From NCBI GenBank assembly GCA_964423615.1, contig CAYRFQ010000065.1:1-42713 (forward strand): 42,713 nucleotides of DNA. The letters are read 5' to 3'. Shown here in pieces: positions 31,589 to 39,570 of this stretch. The first letter of the stretch is position 1; the number at the start of each line of letters is the position of its first letter. Under the pieces are notes generated by a model that was given only the letters and a program-made list of their open reading frames with translations, was not told the origin of the DNA and did no database searches. This stretch comes from CAYRFQ01 sp964423615. GTDB taxonomy: Bacteria > Planctomycetota > Planctomycetia > Gemmatales > Gemmataceae. Position numbers and translations under genes: made by a program.

Positions 31589-33181
31589 ATGAACGCACCA
31601 CCTCTCCTGCAAGTCGAAAACGTCACCAAACGATTTCCAGGCGTCAAAGCCCTCGATGGCGTTTCGCTTTCGGTTTATCCGGGTGAGGTGCTTGCGGTCG
31701 TCGGCGAGAATGGCGCGGGCAAGTCCACGCTCATGAAAATCATGGCCGGGATTTATACGCCAGATGAGGGGCGATTGCTCCTCGATGGAACACCCGTGCG
31801 TCTCGGTAGCATCAACGAGATGATGGATCTGGGCGTGAGTTTGATTCACCAGGAACTGAACCTGTGTGAAGACCTCTCGGTCGCGGCGAACGTTTTCTTG
31901 GGGCGCGAGCCGGTTGGCTCTTTTGGAGTGCTCAGTGAGTCGGCCATGTTCCGCGAAACGCAGAGTCTTTTGGACCGAGTTGGGCTCGAGTGTTTCCCGA
32001 GAACGATCGTCGGTGGGCTGTCGCCGGGACATCGACAACTCGTCGAGATTGCCCGAGCCCTGTCGATGAACGTCCGCGTTTTGATCATGGATGAGCCGAC
32101 GACGAGTCTGACTCAGAAAGAGACGGAAAAACTGTATGAGGTCATTGCGGGTCTGAAAGAATCCGGTGTGGCGATTGTGTACATCTCACACAGGCTTGGC
32201 GAAATCGAGATTCTCGCCGATCGTGTTGTTGTTCTCCGCGACGGCAACTATGTGGGAGAGCTTGCTCGATCTTCACGTGACGCTCACTGCGAGACCAACG
32301 ACCAACCCCAATCCTCTCTGCTGGATACCAACGAACGAGACGAAATCACCCACGACGCGATGGTCCGCTTGATGGTTGGACGCGAAGCGAGTCAGTTTTT
32401 CCAACGGCAACACAATCAGAATCCGGATCGGGAACGACTGACCTTACGCGAGGTTCGGTACACCGGCGTGCCGAGTGTTGCGGATGGAATATCCGAGCCG
32501 ATGTCCTTCACTATTCACGAAGGAGAAATTTTGGGAATGTCGGGTTTGGTGGGTGCGGGACGAACCGAGTTGGCTGAGACTCTTTTTGGTTTGCGATCGG
32601 TCTTCTCCGGGGAGATTGGCATCGATGGAGAATTAGTTGCTTTCCAGACTCCGGAGCAAGCCATCAGCGCTGGCCTCGTCCTCGTTCCCGAAGACCGCAA
32701 GCGACATGGGTTAGTTCTCGACGACACGATCGAACACAATTTCAGTTTGCCGAATTTGGACACTCTGAGCCGCGGCCAAATCGTGAACCGAAAGCAAGAG
32801 CGAGGACTCGCTGAGGAACTTCGATCGAAGTTGGGCGTCCGAACGCCGAGTGTCTTGCAAACGGTGGGTTTGTTGTCGGGTGGCAATCAACAGAAAGTCG
32901 TGCTGGGGAAATGGTTGGCTCGCAAGCCACGTGTGCTTATCGTAGACGAACCGACACGCGGAGTCGATGTTGGGGCCAAGAGTGAGATTTATTCCCTGCT
33001 CGATCAGTTGGCTGATGAGGGGACGGCGATCCTGATGATTTCCAGTGATTTGGAAGAAATCTTGGGCATGAGCGACCGGGTCGCTGTGCTCCATGAGGGT
33101 AGGTTAGCGGGGATTCTCTCGCGAAATCAATTGAGTGAAGAAGCTGTGATGAGTTTGGCCACGGGTGGCCGGAGGAATTAG
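31589..33181 (+). CDS. Sugar-type ABC importer ATP-binding protein (RbsA/MglA-like)
   Basis: This 530-residue protein has two fused ABC domains, as in the ATPases of ribose/galactose-type importers. The first has Walker A GENGAGKST (39-47), signature LSPGHRQLVEIARAL and Walker B VLIMDEPTTSL. The second has the degenerate Walker A GLVGAGRTELAE usual for this class, the PEDRKRHGL motif, signature LSGGNQQKVVLGKWLA and VLIVDEPTRGVDVGAKSEIY. A polar stretch around residues 225-255 lengthens the linker between domains. The ATG at 31589 directly precedes the domain. The permease gene follows; no substrate-binding protein gene is in the window, so the sugar is unknown. Confidence 0.95.
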   Translation: MNAPPLLQVENVTKRFPGVKALDGVSLSVYPGEVLAVVGENGAGKSTLMKIMAGIYTPDEGRLLLDGTPVRLGSINEMMDLGVSLIHQELNLCEDLSVAANVFLGREPVGSFGVLSESAMFRETQSLLDRVGLECFPRTIVGGLSPGHRQLVEIARALSMNVRVLIMDEPTTSLTQKETEKLYEVIAGLKESGVAIVYISHRLGEIEILADRVVVLRDGNYVGELARSSRDAHCETNDQPQSSLLDTNERDEITHDAMVRLMVGREASQFFQRQHNQNPDRERLTLREVRYTGVPSVADGISEPMSFTIHEGEILGMSGLVGAGRTELAETLFGLRSVFSGEIGIDGELVAFQTPEQAISAGLVLVPEDRKRHGLVLDDTIEHNFSLPNLDTLSRGQIVNRKQERGLAEELRSKLGVRTPSVLQTVGLLSGGNQQKVVLGKWLARKPRVLIVDEPTRGVDVGAKSEIYSLLDQLADEGTAILMISSDLEEILGMSDRVAVLHEGRLAGILSRNQLSEEAVMSLATGGRRN

Positions 33182-33186
33182 ATTTT

Positions 33187-33390
33187 AGGAAACAGAGAAC
33201 AGGGATTAGGGCTTAGCGAACAGGGAACAGGGAACAGGGAACAGGGAACAGGGAACAGAAAACAGTCGCACAAACACAAGAGTCAAGAGACGAGAGTCAA
33301 TGGCGATTGGCTAATCTCCCTTCGTGTGAACGTGACGAGGCTTGGTCATTCTGCTGTTCCCTGTTCCCTAATCCCTGTTCTCTGTTTCCT
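33187..33390. repeat. 204-bp segment closed by a perfect 25-bp inverted repeat with internal GGGAACA heptads
   Basis: The segment 33187-33211 (starting AGGAAACAGAG) has its exact reverse complement at 33366-33390. Inside lie five GGGAACA units (about 33221-33260) and inverted TGTTCCC units (about 33353-33368). It sits between the ABC ATPase stop (33181) and the ribosome site of the permease, and could form a very large hairpin in the mRNA. Confidence 0.85.
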
Positions 33391-33407
33391 CCACGGGAGA
33401 TGCAGTC

Positions 33408-34454
33408 GTGATAAAAGTAGTCGGCGTCAGTTTGATGGTGGTGGTGCTTTACGCGTTGTTCCTCTCGACAGGGCCGGAGGCGTGGTCACCCATTGCGCAA
33501 CAGGCTTTGGGAGAGCGGATTGGGATAGCTGGGATTGTGGTTCTGGGTGTGGCTCCGGTCATCATCAGCGGCGGGATCGATTTGTCGATTGGGTCGATGC
33601 TTGGTTTCAGCGCGGTCCTGTTTGCATTGCTATTAGGATTCAAGGATTTTCCCTTCTGGGTGTTTGATTTGCCAATTTACATTTTGACGGCAATTGTCCC
33701 AGACTGGTTTCCTCGGGATTTCCTTTTTTGTCTGCCGCCGTTACTCTTTGCGATGGCGATCTTGATTGCCTTTCCGCTGCTTGGAGCTCTCCAAGGACTT
33801 CTCATCACGAAGACGAATCTGCAACCGTTTCTGGTGACGCTTTGTGGCCTATTTATTGTGCGAGGATTTGCTCGGGTGACTACACGTTATGTCACTGGTG
33901 CGTCGCGGAACGTCGGTACTGGCCAAACGAAGTGGGAGATTGAGCCTCTTGCGTACCTCGCCGAAGGAACCGTGTTTGGGGTGCCGATGCCGCTGTTCGT
34001 GTTCTTGGGGCTCGCGGTGGTCGTTGGGTTGGTGTTACATCGGACGGTTTTCGGGCGATACCTCTACGCCATCGGGTCGAACGAACAAGCGGCCCGGTAC
34101 GCTGGTATCCCGACCGATCGGTACAAGATTTTCGCGTACATGTGGTGTTCGTTCATGGCTGGATTTGCGGGAATTCAGTATATGTTGCGAATCGGATCTG
34201 CGTCTCCCCCGACGGTTGGAAGTTGGATCGAACTGTACGCGATTACCGGAGCCGTTCTCGGTGGGTGTAGTCTTCGTGGAGGGGACGGGCATATCATCGG
34301 AATCGTGATGGGAGCGGTGATTTTGCCACTTTTGTGGGCCGTGTGTAGCTTCGCGGGAATACCGGACGACATGCGAGAATTCGTGTTGGGCGTGGCGTTG
34401 TTGATCGGGACGGTTGTGGATGTGATTTTGAGACGACGAACTGGGAGTCTGTGA
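33408..34454 (+). CDS. Sugar-type ABC importer permease (RbsC-like)
   Basis: This is a polytopic inner-membrane protein of 348 residues with about nine to ten hydrophobic segments, the membrane partner of the preceding ATPase. Family marks are VIISGGIDLSIGSMLGFSAV near residue 45-65, the PFLVTLCGLFIVRGFA segment, GSNEQAARYAGI, and ELYAITGAVLGGCSLRGGDG near 280-300. It starts with GTG at 33408, with GGGAGA 8 bases upstream and just outside the large inverted repeat. RbsC-type permeases import ribose, galactose, xylose or similar sugars; the actual substrate cannot be read. Confidence 0.93.
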   Translation: MIKVVGVSLMVVVLYALFLSTGPEAWSPIAQQALGERIGIAGIVVLGVAPVIISGGIDLSIGSMLGFSAVLFALLLGFKDFPFWVFDLPIYILTAIVPDWFPRDFLFCLPPLLFAMAILIAFPLLGALQGLLITKTNLQPFLVTLCGLFIVRGFARVTTRYVTGASRNVGTGQTKWEIEPLAYLAEGTVFGVPMPLFVFLGLAVVVGLVLHRTVFGRYLYAIGSNEQAARYAGIPTDRYKIFAYMWCSFMAGFAGIQYMLRIGSASPPTVGSWIELYAITGAVLGGCSLRGGDGHIIGIVMGAVILPLLWAVCSFAGIPDDMREFVLGVALLIGTVVDVILRRRTGSL

Positions 34455-34486
34455 GCGAAGAGACGAGAGCCAAGAGCCAAGAGCCA

Positions 34487-34846
34487 ATGTGCCGCCTTGG
34501 AAAACTTGAGGTCTGGCATCGTGCGGTAGCGTTTGCTGAACTGGTGTATTCGGTAACCGAGACCTTTCCAGCGACTGAACGCTTCGGACTAATGAGTCCG
34601 ATGAGATGAGCCGCAGTATCCATATATTCGAATATTGCGGAAGGAAGCGGGCGGGTGTCCGATTTGGAGTTCAGTCGGTTCGTTGAGATTGCCTGTGGTT
34701 CTTTCAGGGAGGTAGTTTCCCAAGGAGAACTCTCAGTGCGTCTGAACTTGGTTCCAACTGGCGTCCATAACGAGTTCAAACAAAAAGCTGAGTAAGTTGG
34801 CCGTATGTTGTCCGGACTCTGGACGAGCTTCACGCAAACTGCTGAC
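34487..34846 (+). pseudogene. Four-helix bundle (S23/IVP-type) protein, broken by two nonsense codons
   Basis: Frame +2 from ATG 34487 reads KLEVWHRAVAFAELVYSVTE ... GLMSPMR, then TGA (34604-34606), then AAVSIYSNIAEGSGR ... FSRFVEIACGSFREVVSQ, then TAA (34793-34795), then VGRMLSGLWTSF. Every block matches the family of small four-helix bundle proteins encoded within 23S rRNA insertions and elsewhere (pattern MRRAAVSIPSNIAEGxxR). TGA replaces an Arg codon and TAA a Glu codon, with no frameshift. Selenocysteine at the TGA is excluded because the family has Arg there and a second stop follows. It is a recently dead gene. The 3' end runs into simple repeats. Confidence 0.85.
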
Positions 34847-34927
34847 GAGAGCAAAGAGCAAAGAGACAGAAGCATTTTTGTCTTCCGTCTCTTTGCTTTC
34901 GTCTCTTTCGTCGCTTTCGTCCCTGTT

Positions 34928-34967
34928 GTCTCTACTTGTCTCTACTTGTCTCTACTTGTCTCTACTT
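34928..34967. repeat. 10-bp tandem repeat, four copies
   Basis: The unit GTCTCTACTT starts at 34928, 34938, 34948 and 34958. The last copy contains the stop codon of the FHA gene (CTA at 34962-34964 on the plus strand), so the repeat begins exactly at the end of that gene. Confidence 0.9.
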
Positions 34968-37034
34968 GCCTCCCAAGCGATTCCGAAGGTTCCGCAGGCT
35001 TCCCATGATTCCGCTTCCGGCTTCTTGCTTGTGTGGAGTCTCTTCTTGCCCGGCACCCGTCCGTTTCTCGTTGATTTCTTCACGGAGTTTTTGGACGGGG
35101 GCCATTTGGCCGCGGATTTGGGCGTCACGTTCGAGGCGTTGCATGTCGGCCTGGACTTCGTCGCGGAGCCGGTCGAGGCGAGTGCGTTCGCGAGCCAGGT
35201 CGGCTCGTTCACGGGACAATTCCATCTCGATTTCGCGGGTGGCATCGTCGAGTTCTTCGTTGCGTTGGCGAAGGGTCTGGAGTTCATCGTTGAGCTTGTT
35301 GCGATCGGACTCGAGTTGTCGACGGAACTGGACCAGTTCGGCTTCGTAACTATCGGCGTCTTCGATGACTGGCGGTTCGTCGGCTTTCGACTGTTGCTGG
35401 AGTCGTTCGATTTCTTGGTCTTTTTCCTCCATGGCTTTGCGAAGGAGGGAAATGGCCTTCTGGGCTTTTTCCAGATCTTTTTGTAGTTCGTCGTTTTCGG
35501 GACCACTAAAAGTGGTCATGTGTTCCTGGAGTTCCCCGATGAGCCCGCGGAGTTCGTCGTTTTCTTTTCGGAGTGCTGCGAGTTCTTCGGAGCCTTGTTT
35601 GCGAACTTGTTCTTGGGCCTCTTTGAGTTCGGTAGTCATTTGCTTTATGTGTTCACGTTGTTCGCGGAGTTCGGCCTCGGCTTCGGCGATGGCCTCGCGT
35701 TGCCTGAGCAAGCGCTGCGTTGCCTCAGCGTGCTCTTGGGCCCACTGCTCTCGCGTCAACATGTGTTCTTTCTGTTCCATTTGCATTTCTAAAACTCCGC
35801 GGGTCAGATTTTGGTGGGCGATTTCCTGGCGGTTGCGTTCTTGTTGGAGTTCGTCACGCATCTTTCGGAGGTGGCGGCCGAATGATTCCAGTTCTTGCTG
35901 GCGAGTTCGCAACTTGTTGATGTTCTCGGTCAAATCCTGAGGAGTCTCGCTGGTGAGATCAGGGAGGTCGAAATCGGCAGCGGAGGGCAAGAACGCAAGC
36001 GTCTTCTCCAATTCGTCTTCGTTGTTTTCAGGCCTGTTTTGGTCCGGCAGGCCGTCGCCAAAACCATCGTTGTTTTCAGGCCTGTTTTGGTCCGGCAGGC
36101 CGTCGCCAAAACCGACCTGGGTGAGTCGCCTTGCGATTTCCTCTTCGGCCTGCTCGCGTTTGGCTTTCAGTTCTTGGTTGAGAGCGTCTCGTCGTTGTTG
36201 GCACTCCTTATCGAACTCCTGATGAATCCGGGCGAGTTCTTCGTCAAAGACTTCCCGTCGCTCCTGAAGTTCCTGTTCGAAGTTTTTCTTCCGTTCGGCG
36301 AGCCCTTTATCGAATTCGGCCTTGTGAGTAGTCTGTGTTTCGGAGAGATCGATTTCGCGTTCTGCGAGTTGAGCTTCTTTTTGGGCGACGAGGTCGCGGA
36401 ATTCGGCGACGTCGCGTTCGAAAGCGACTCGCTCGAGTTTCATTTCGGCTTCGGCGGCGTCGAGGTCGTCAGCACGCTCATTGGCTTCATGGATGAGTTG
36501 GTCGAGTTCCTCTTGGCGAGCGTCGAGAGCGTTTCGTCGGGCGTCGAGGATTCGTTTTTCCTCTTCGCTCGGTGCTCGGCCGTTAGAACGCGTTTCCTGT
36601 TGACAGATCCGTTTTCGCAAACCCAAGGCGAGACGGGCAAGGTTGCGACGTTTGCGATCGAGGCGGAGGTGTCTTGGTTCGGTTTCCAGATTGTTGCGAA
36701 CTGCCGGGATATCGATACGGAAGCAAAACGGGCCGACGTGGATGATGGCTCCGTCATACAAACTGGCTTCTTGGATCTTGTCCCCGTTTAACTTGATGCC
36801 CGCACGACTGTTACAGTCGCGAATGGAAAAGCCTCCCGCGTTACGCGTGATGACGCAGTGCAGGTTGGAGATGTCACCTGCTTCGAGAATCAGGTCGCAA
36901 CCACGGCTCTTGCCGATGATCAAAGAATCTCGAATGATCGGCCATTGCTGTTTCGTCGCGTTGCTGTTGCCGTACAGCAGCACGAGAGTAGGTTGCAAGG
37001 GAAGCGTTGTTCTCTGGGGGGGCTTTGCGATCAT
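34962..37034 (-). CDS. FHA-domain protein with long coiled coil
   Basis: The 690-residue protein has an N-terminal FHA domain (about 20-110), which binds phosphothreonine peptides: SLIIGKSRGCDLIL, the SNLHCVI histidine motif, and GIKLNGDKIQEA. The rest, about 135-660, is almost wholly coiled coil rich in Glu, Gln, Arg and Leu. An insertion at about 307-339 is a tandem pair of 16-residue units (GFGDGLPDQNRPENND) from repeat A. There is no signal peptide or membrane segment, so it is cytoplasmic. It probably tethers partners in a Ser/Thr kinase pathway, of which planctomycetes have many, but no kinase gene is adjacent. The ATG at 37034 starts directly before the FHA domain. Confidence 0.9.
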   Translation of the reverse strand: MIAKPPQRTTLPLQPTLVLLYGNSNATKQQWPIIRDSLIIGKSRGCDLILEAGDISNLHCVITRNAGGFSIRDCNSRAGIKLNGDKIQEASLYDGAIIHVGPFCFRIDIPAVRNNLETEPRHLRLDRKRRNLARLALGLRKRICQQETRSNGRAPSEEEKRILDARRNALDARQEELDQLIHEANERADDLDAAEAEMKLERVAFERDVAEFRDLVAQKEAQLAEREIDLSETQTTHKAEFDKGLAERKKNFEQELQERREVFDEELARIHQEFDKECQQRRDALNQELKAKREQAEEEIARRLTQVGFGDGLPDQNRPENNDGFGDGLPDQNRPENNEDELEKTLAFLPSAADFDLPDLTSETPQDLTENINKLRTRQQELESFGRHLRKMRDELQQERNRQEIAHQNLTRGVLEMQMEQKEHMLTREQWAQEHAEATQRLLRQREAIAEAEAELREQREHIKQMTTELKEAQEQVRKQGSEELAALRKENDELRGLIGELQEHMTTFSGPENDELQKDLEKAQKAISLLRKAMEEKDQEIERLQQQSKADEPPVIEDADSYEAELVQFRRQLESDRNKLNDELQTLRQRNEELDDATREIEMELSRERADLARERTRLDRLRDEVQADMQRLERDAQIRGQMAPVQKLREEINEKRTGAGQEETPHKQEAGSGIMGSLRNLRNRLGGK
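36020..36115. repeat. Tandem pair of 48-bp repeat A inside the FHA gene
   Basis: Two nearly identical 48-bp units (36020-36067, 36068-36115) start CGTTGTTTTCAGGCCTGTTT and end in CGTCGCCAAAACC. They encode GFGDGLPDQNRPENND and GFGDGLPDQNRPENNE in the coiled-coil region. The period equals that of the two pairs in hypF. Confidence 0.9.
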
Positions 37035-37121
37035 GGTGGCTCCATAAATGATCTGGTCCGTGAATATGTAGTGTCCGCCTGGTCCTGGGGCGTTCCGTGG
37101 TTTTTCGGATTTCTTTTTTCT

Positions 37122-37204
37122 GGGTTTTCTGGTCGGTCCGTTACCGATTCTCTGATTTTCAAAATCAATTCATTTTGGGGTCAGGTCCGTCGTCGAAACC
37201 GACC
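37122..37204. repeat. Long form of dispersed repeat A, copy 3
   Basis: GGGTTTTCTGGTCGG ... CCGATTCTCTGA ... CATTTTGGGGTCAGGTCC ... CGTCGTCGAAACCGACC; related to 22991-23068 throughout its length with scattered changes. Confidence 0.6.
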
Positions 37205-37376
37205 TGGAAGCGAGTTGGCCCGAAAAGGCAGTCGTTTTACTGTCGAGAAATGATTCCCATTTTCGAAGACTCGCATGGGCTTTCGGCGCGGAGCTGTATT
37301 TTCCGATTTGTTTCGGGTTTCCGCTTCCCTCTGGGTTCGGGTGTTTTCTCTAGTTCTTGAGTTCCCTGGTTTGCAC

Positions 37377-37516
37377 CCGGCACACCATAGCGAGTGTCGT
37401 ACGTCCACCTCACGGGTGTGCTAGGTGGGACTATTTCCGGCACACGATCGCGTGTTCGTCCTTTGCACGCGGGGTGCGTTAGGCGGACCCGAGAGCAGGC
37501 CGTTGTCAAAGTCTTT
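37377..37516. repeat. Two adjacent copies of repeat B (second with A tail)
   Basis: Copy 1 is 37377-37431 (CCGGCACACCATAGCGAGTG ... GGTGTGCTAGGTGGGA). Copy 2 is 37437-37516 (CCGGCACACGATCGCGTGTT ... GTGCGTTAGGCGGA ... CAGGCCGTTGTCAAAGTC). Both are related to 18844-18925. Confidence 0.75.
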
Positions 37517-38009
37517 GGGTGCCTTGCGAATTTAGTTCCACGCAAGTCCAGGTGTCGATCCCGACAGGGAAATGTTCCACCGAAGTCACCACGCTCTTGG
37601 CGAGTCATTAATCGAAACGGGTGGCGCGTCCCTGTTGAGTTGACCGCTATGCACACTCAGTTTCTTTATTCGCCGAAGACCGTCGCAAGAAAGAGGTGCA
37701 TTTTTGTGGAAGATACCGTTTCCACAGAGACGACAGGTCACACAACTATAGCTCAAAAAAAGAATGAGGTAGCTAGTTCCAGAAAAAAACAAAATTCTCG
37801 TGAGGTCACCAAGGTTTTGATGGAGCGGTCGGTTGGCTGTAAAAAGAGGCCTGGTAAACGGAAAACACGAGGTTAGGGTATCTTGCTGGGCTGAAGGGAG
37901 TTCTTATAATGAGATAAGAGTTGTCTGCTGGACTATTCGTAAACTAATGCGGAGATTGTGGTTGGGAAGATTGGCCAAATCTCCGACGATATACATGGGG
38001 CACTCAAAA

Positions 38010-38558
38010 ATGCGTGAATGGTTTCGTAACGTGGTGACGGCGGTCAAAACCGTTGCCCAAGGGATGTGGATCACCGCCTGGTATTTCCTTCAAACTTTTC
38101 GGCGCGGCACGTTCACCGAACATTTCGAGTATCCCGAATTGCCGGTTCCCGTGAAACCCCGGTATAGAGGATTTCATCGGTTCGATCTGACGACGTGCAT
38201 TGGTTGTGATAAATGCGCCCGAGCGTGTCCGGTCGATTGCATCTACATCGACAAAATGAAAAATCCAGCCGGTAAAGGCTTTCGTGTGAATGCTTTCGTA
38301 ATCGACTACACCAAGTGCATGTTTTGTGCTCTGTGTGTCGATCCTTGCCCGGTAGACTGTATTTTCATGGGGTCGAACTACGACTTGAGCTGCTACAGTC
38401 GGGACGGCTGTATTGTTGACTTTGCCAAAGTTCCGGTCGCGACCGCTTGGGGCGAAGATACACTGAATCCGACCGCTGTGGCGATGTCGAAAACGCAGGT
38501 TGGACCCGTTTGGCCCGTAGAGGAGACCTCGGCGGCCCCCGAAGAAGCGAAAGCGTAA
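38010..38558 (+). CDS. nuoI: NADH-quinone oxidoreductase subunit I
   Basis: NuoI carries the two [4Fe-4S] clusters (N6a, N6b) that pass electrons towards NuoB in complex I. The 182-residue product has the ligands CIGCDKCARACP (Cys 63, 66, 69, 73) and CMFCALCVDPCP (Cys 103, 106, 109, 113), each followed by VDC, plus an N-terminal amphipathic helix region. The frame is open from 37833, but ATG 38010 (or 37995) fits the family; the ribosome site is weak. It lies first in the series nuoI-A-B-C-D, an unusual order. The C-terminal 25 residues are a low-complexity tail (ETSAAPEEAKA). Confidence 0.94.
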   Translation: MREWFRNVVTAVKTVAQGMWITAWYFLQTFRRGTFTEHFEYPELPVPVKPRYRGFHRFDLTTCIGCDKCARACPVDCIYIDKMKNPAGKGFRVNAFVIDYTKCMFCALCVDPCPVDCIFMGSNYDLSCYSRDGCIVDFAKVPVATAWGEDTLNPTAVAMSKTQVGPVWPVEETSAAPEEAKA

Positions 38559-38788
38559 ACTACAATCGGTTCGGGTGTGTTGATTTGTTAGAACGATTTG
38601 GCTTGGACACCAAACTTGACTCGCGAACGAGGAACTGCAAAAAAAGCGTCGTTCGTGCTGGGCTTTTTGGCCACCAAGCCAATAGCGACGGATCGCGATC
38701 AGGCTCTCCACGCTGCATGGATCATCGTTTCGGTGGAACTTGATCAGTTGCTTGCGAAAGACTTCCGCTCCTCATTGGATAAAACTCA

Positions 38789-39460
38789 ATGCCAGCACTT
38801 GTTGCTTATATCGCCATTTTCGTCGGCCTCGCCGTTTTCTTCTTGTTCATCCATCTTCTGTTGGGGAGTATCTTTCGCCCCAACTTACCGGAAGAAGACA
38901 AGCTGACGATTTACGAATGCGGTGAACCGACGATTGGAAGCGCTTGGATTCAGTTCGACCTTCGGTACTACGTGGTCGCGTTGTTATTTGTCATCTTCGA
39001 CGTCGAAGTTGCGTTCTTTTTTCCCTGGGCGATCGTTTTTGGGAAAGCCAACGATTTAGCTGAGGCCAAGCCGGAGCAAGCGGCTCAGGTTCAACAGATC
39101 AGTCAACAACTTGTCCCGTCGAATCTGCCAAAACCCAACGTCGATTCGCTCAACCCACAGTGGCCTGAGACCTTGGAAGTCGAGAACAGCGATGGGGTTA
39201 TGGTGGCGACAGAGGAGGCCAAGAAAGTCGCCAGCTCGGTCATTGCCGAGGGGCAGACTCTAGCGTGGATTGCCTTCTTTGACATACTTGTGTTCTTTGG
39301 GGTGCTTCTGGTCGGTTTTGCGTATCTTTGGAAACGCGGCGACATTAACTGGGTGCGGAGTATGACGAGCGCTCCCACAGAACAGGAAGAGAAAGCCCAA
39401 GCACCACCCGAGGAATCACCAAAAACTCCAGGAGTCCTTGTTGGCTCCGGAGCGAGTTGA
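38789..39460 (+). CDS. nuoA: NADH-quinone oxidoreductase subunit A with a large loop insertion
   Basis: NuoA is a small membrane subunit of complex I with three helices. Here TM1 is about residues 5-27, the conserved loop contains YECGEPTIGSAWIQFDLRYY (43-61), TM2 with FDVEVAFFFPWA is about 60-83, and TM3 (LAWIAFFDILVFFGVLLVGFAYLWKRG) is at 158-184. Between TM2 and TM3 lies an extra segment of about 70 residues (86-157), rich in Gln, Pro, Glu and Val, where ordinary NuoA has only a short loop. A Pro/Glu-rich tail of about 35 residues follows TM3. Total 223 residues against the usual 120-150. All conserved residues are in place, so it should be functional. Confidence 0.93.
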   Translation: MPALVAYIAIFVGLAVFFLFIHLLLGSIFRPNLPEEDKLTIYECGEPTIGSAWIQFDLRYYVVALLFVIFDVEVAFFFPWAIVFGKANDLAEAKPEQAAQVQQISQQLVPSNLPKPNVDSLNPQWPETLEVENSDGVMVATEEAKKVASSVIAEGQTLAWIAFFDILVFFGVLLVGFAYLWKRGDINWVRSMTSAPTEQEEKAQAPPEESPKTPGVLVGSGAS

Positions 39461-39570
39461 CTGTTATAAATAGCGTTAGCTCTCCAGCGTCAGAAAGAGT
39501 CGTTGGCGGGCTCCTAATTTTACTGAAAACCGGAACGCCATCGTAAAAGGTGGCAACGAGGAGATATCCA

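Larger units (their letters stand above)
37035..38009. other. 975-bp intergenic region with dispersed repeats, upstream of nuoI
   Basis: It holds a long repeat A copy (37122-37204), a partial repeat B (37377-37431) and a composite B/A repeat (37437-37516). A hairpin TGTGGAA/TTTCCACA lies at about 37714-37735. The open frames here are short and unconvincing. The promoter for the nuo genes should be in the last 400 bases, but I cannot place it. Confidence 0.55.

Noticed and set aside
30329..32038. A 569-codon open frame on the minus strand over the NHL and ABC ATPase genes
   Set aside because: It crosses two well-supported genes and the intergenic heptad repeat; its product is low in recognisable structure.
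33215..33262. CRISPR-like array in the GGGAACA repeats
   Set aside because: The units are 7 bp without unique spacers, so this is a simple tandem repeat.
34604..34606. Selenocysteine at the TGA of the four-helix bundle gene
   Set aside because: The family has Arg at this position, there is no redox motif, and a TAA follows further on.
35895..36791. A 298-codon plus-strand frame opposite the FHA gene
   Set aside because: Its hydrophobic composition is the antisense image of a Glu/Arg-rich coiled coil.
37394..37876. A 160-codon plus-strand frame upstream of nuoI
   Set aside because: It begins in repeat B, has atypical composition and no recognisable family.
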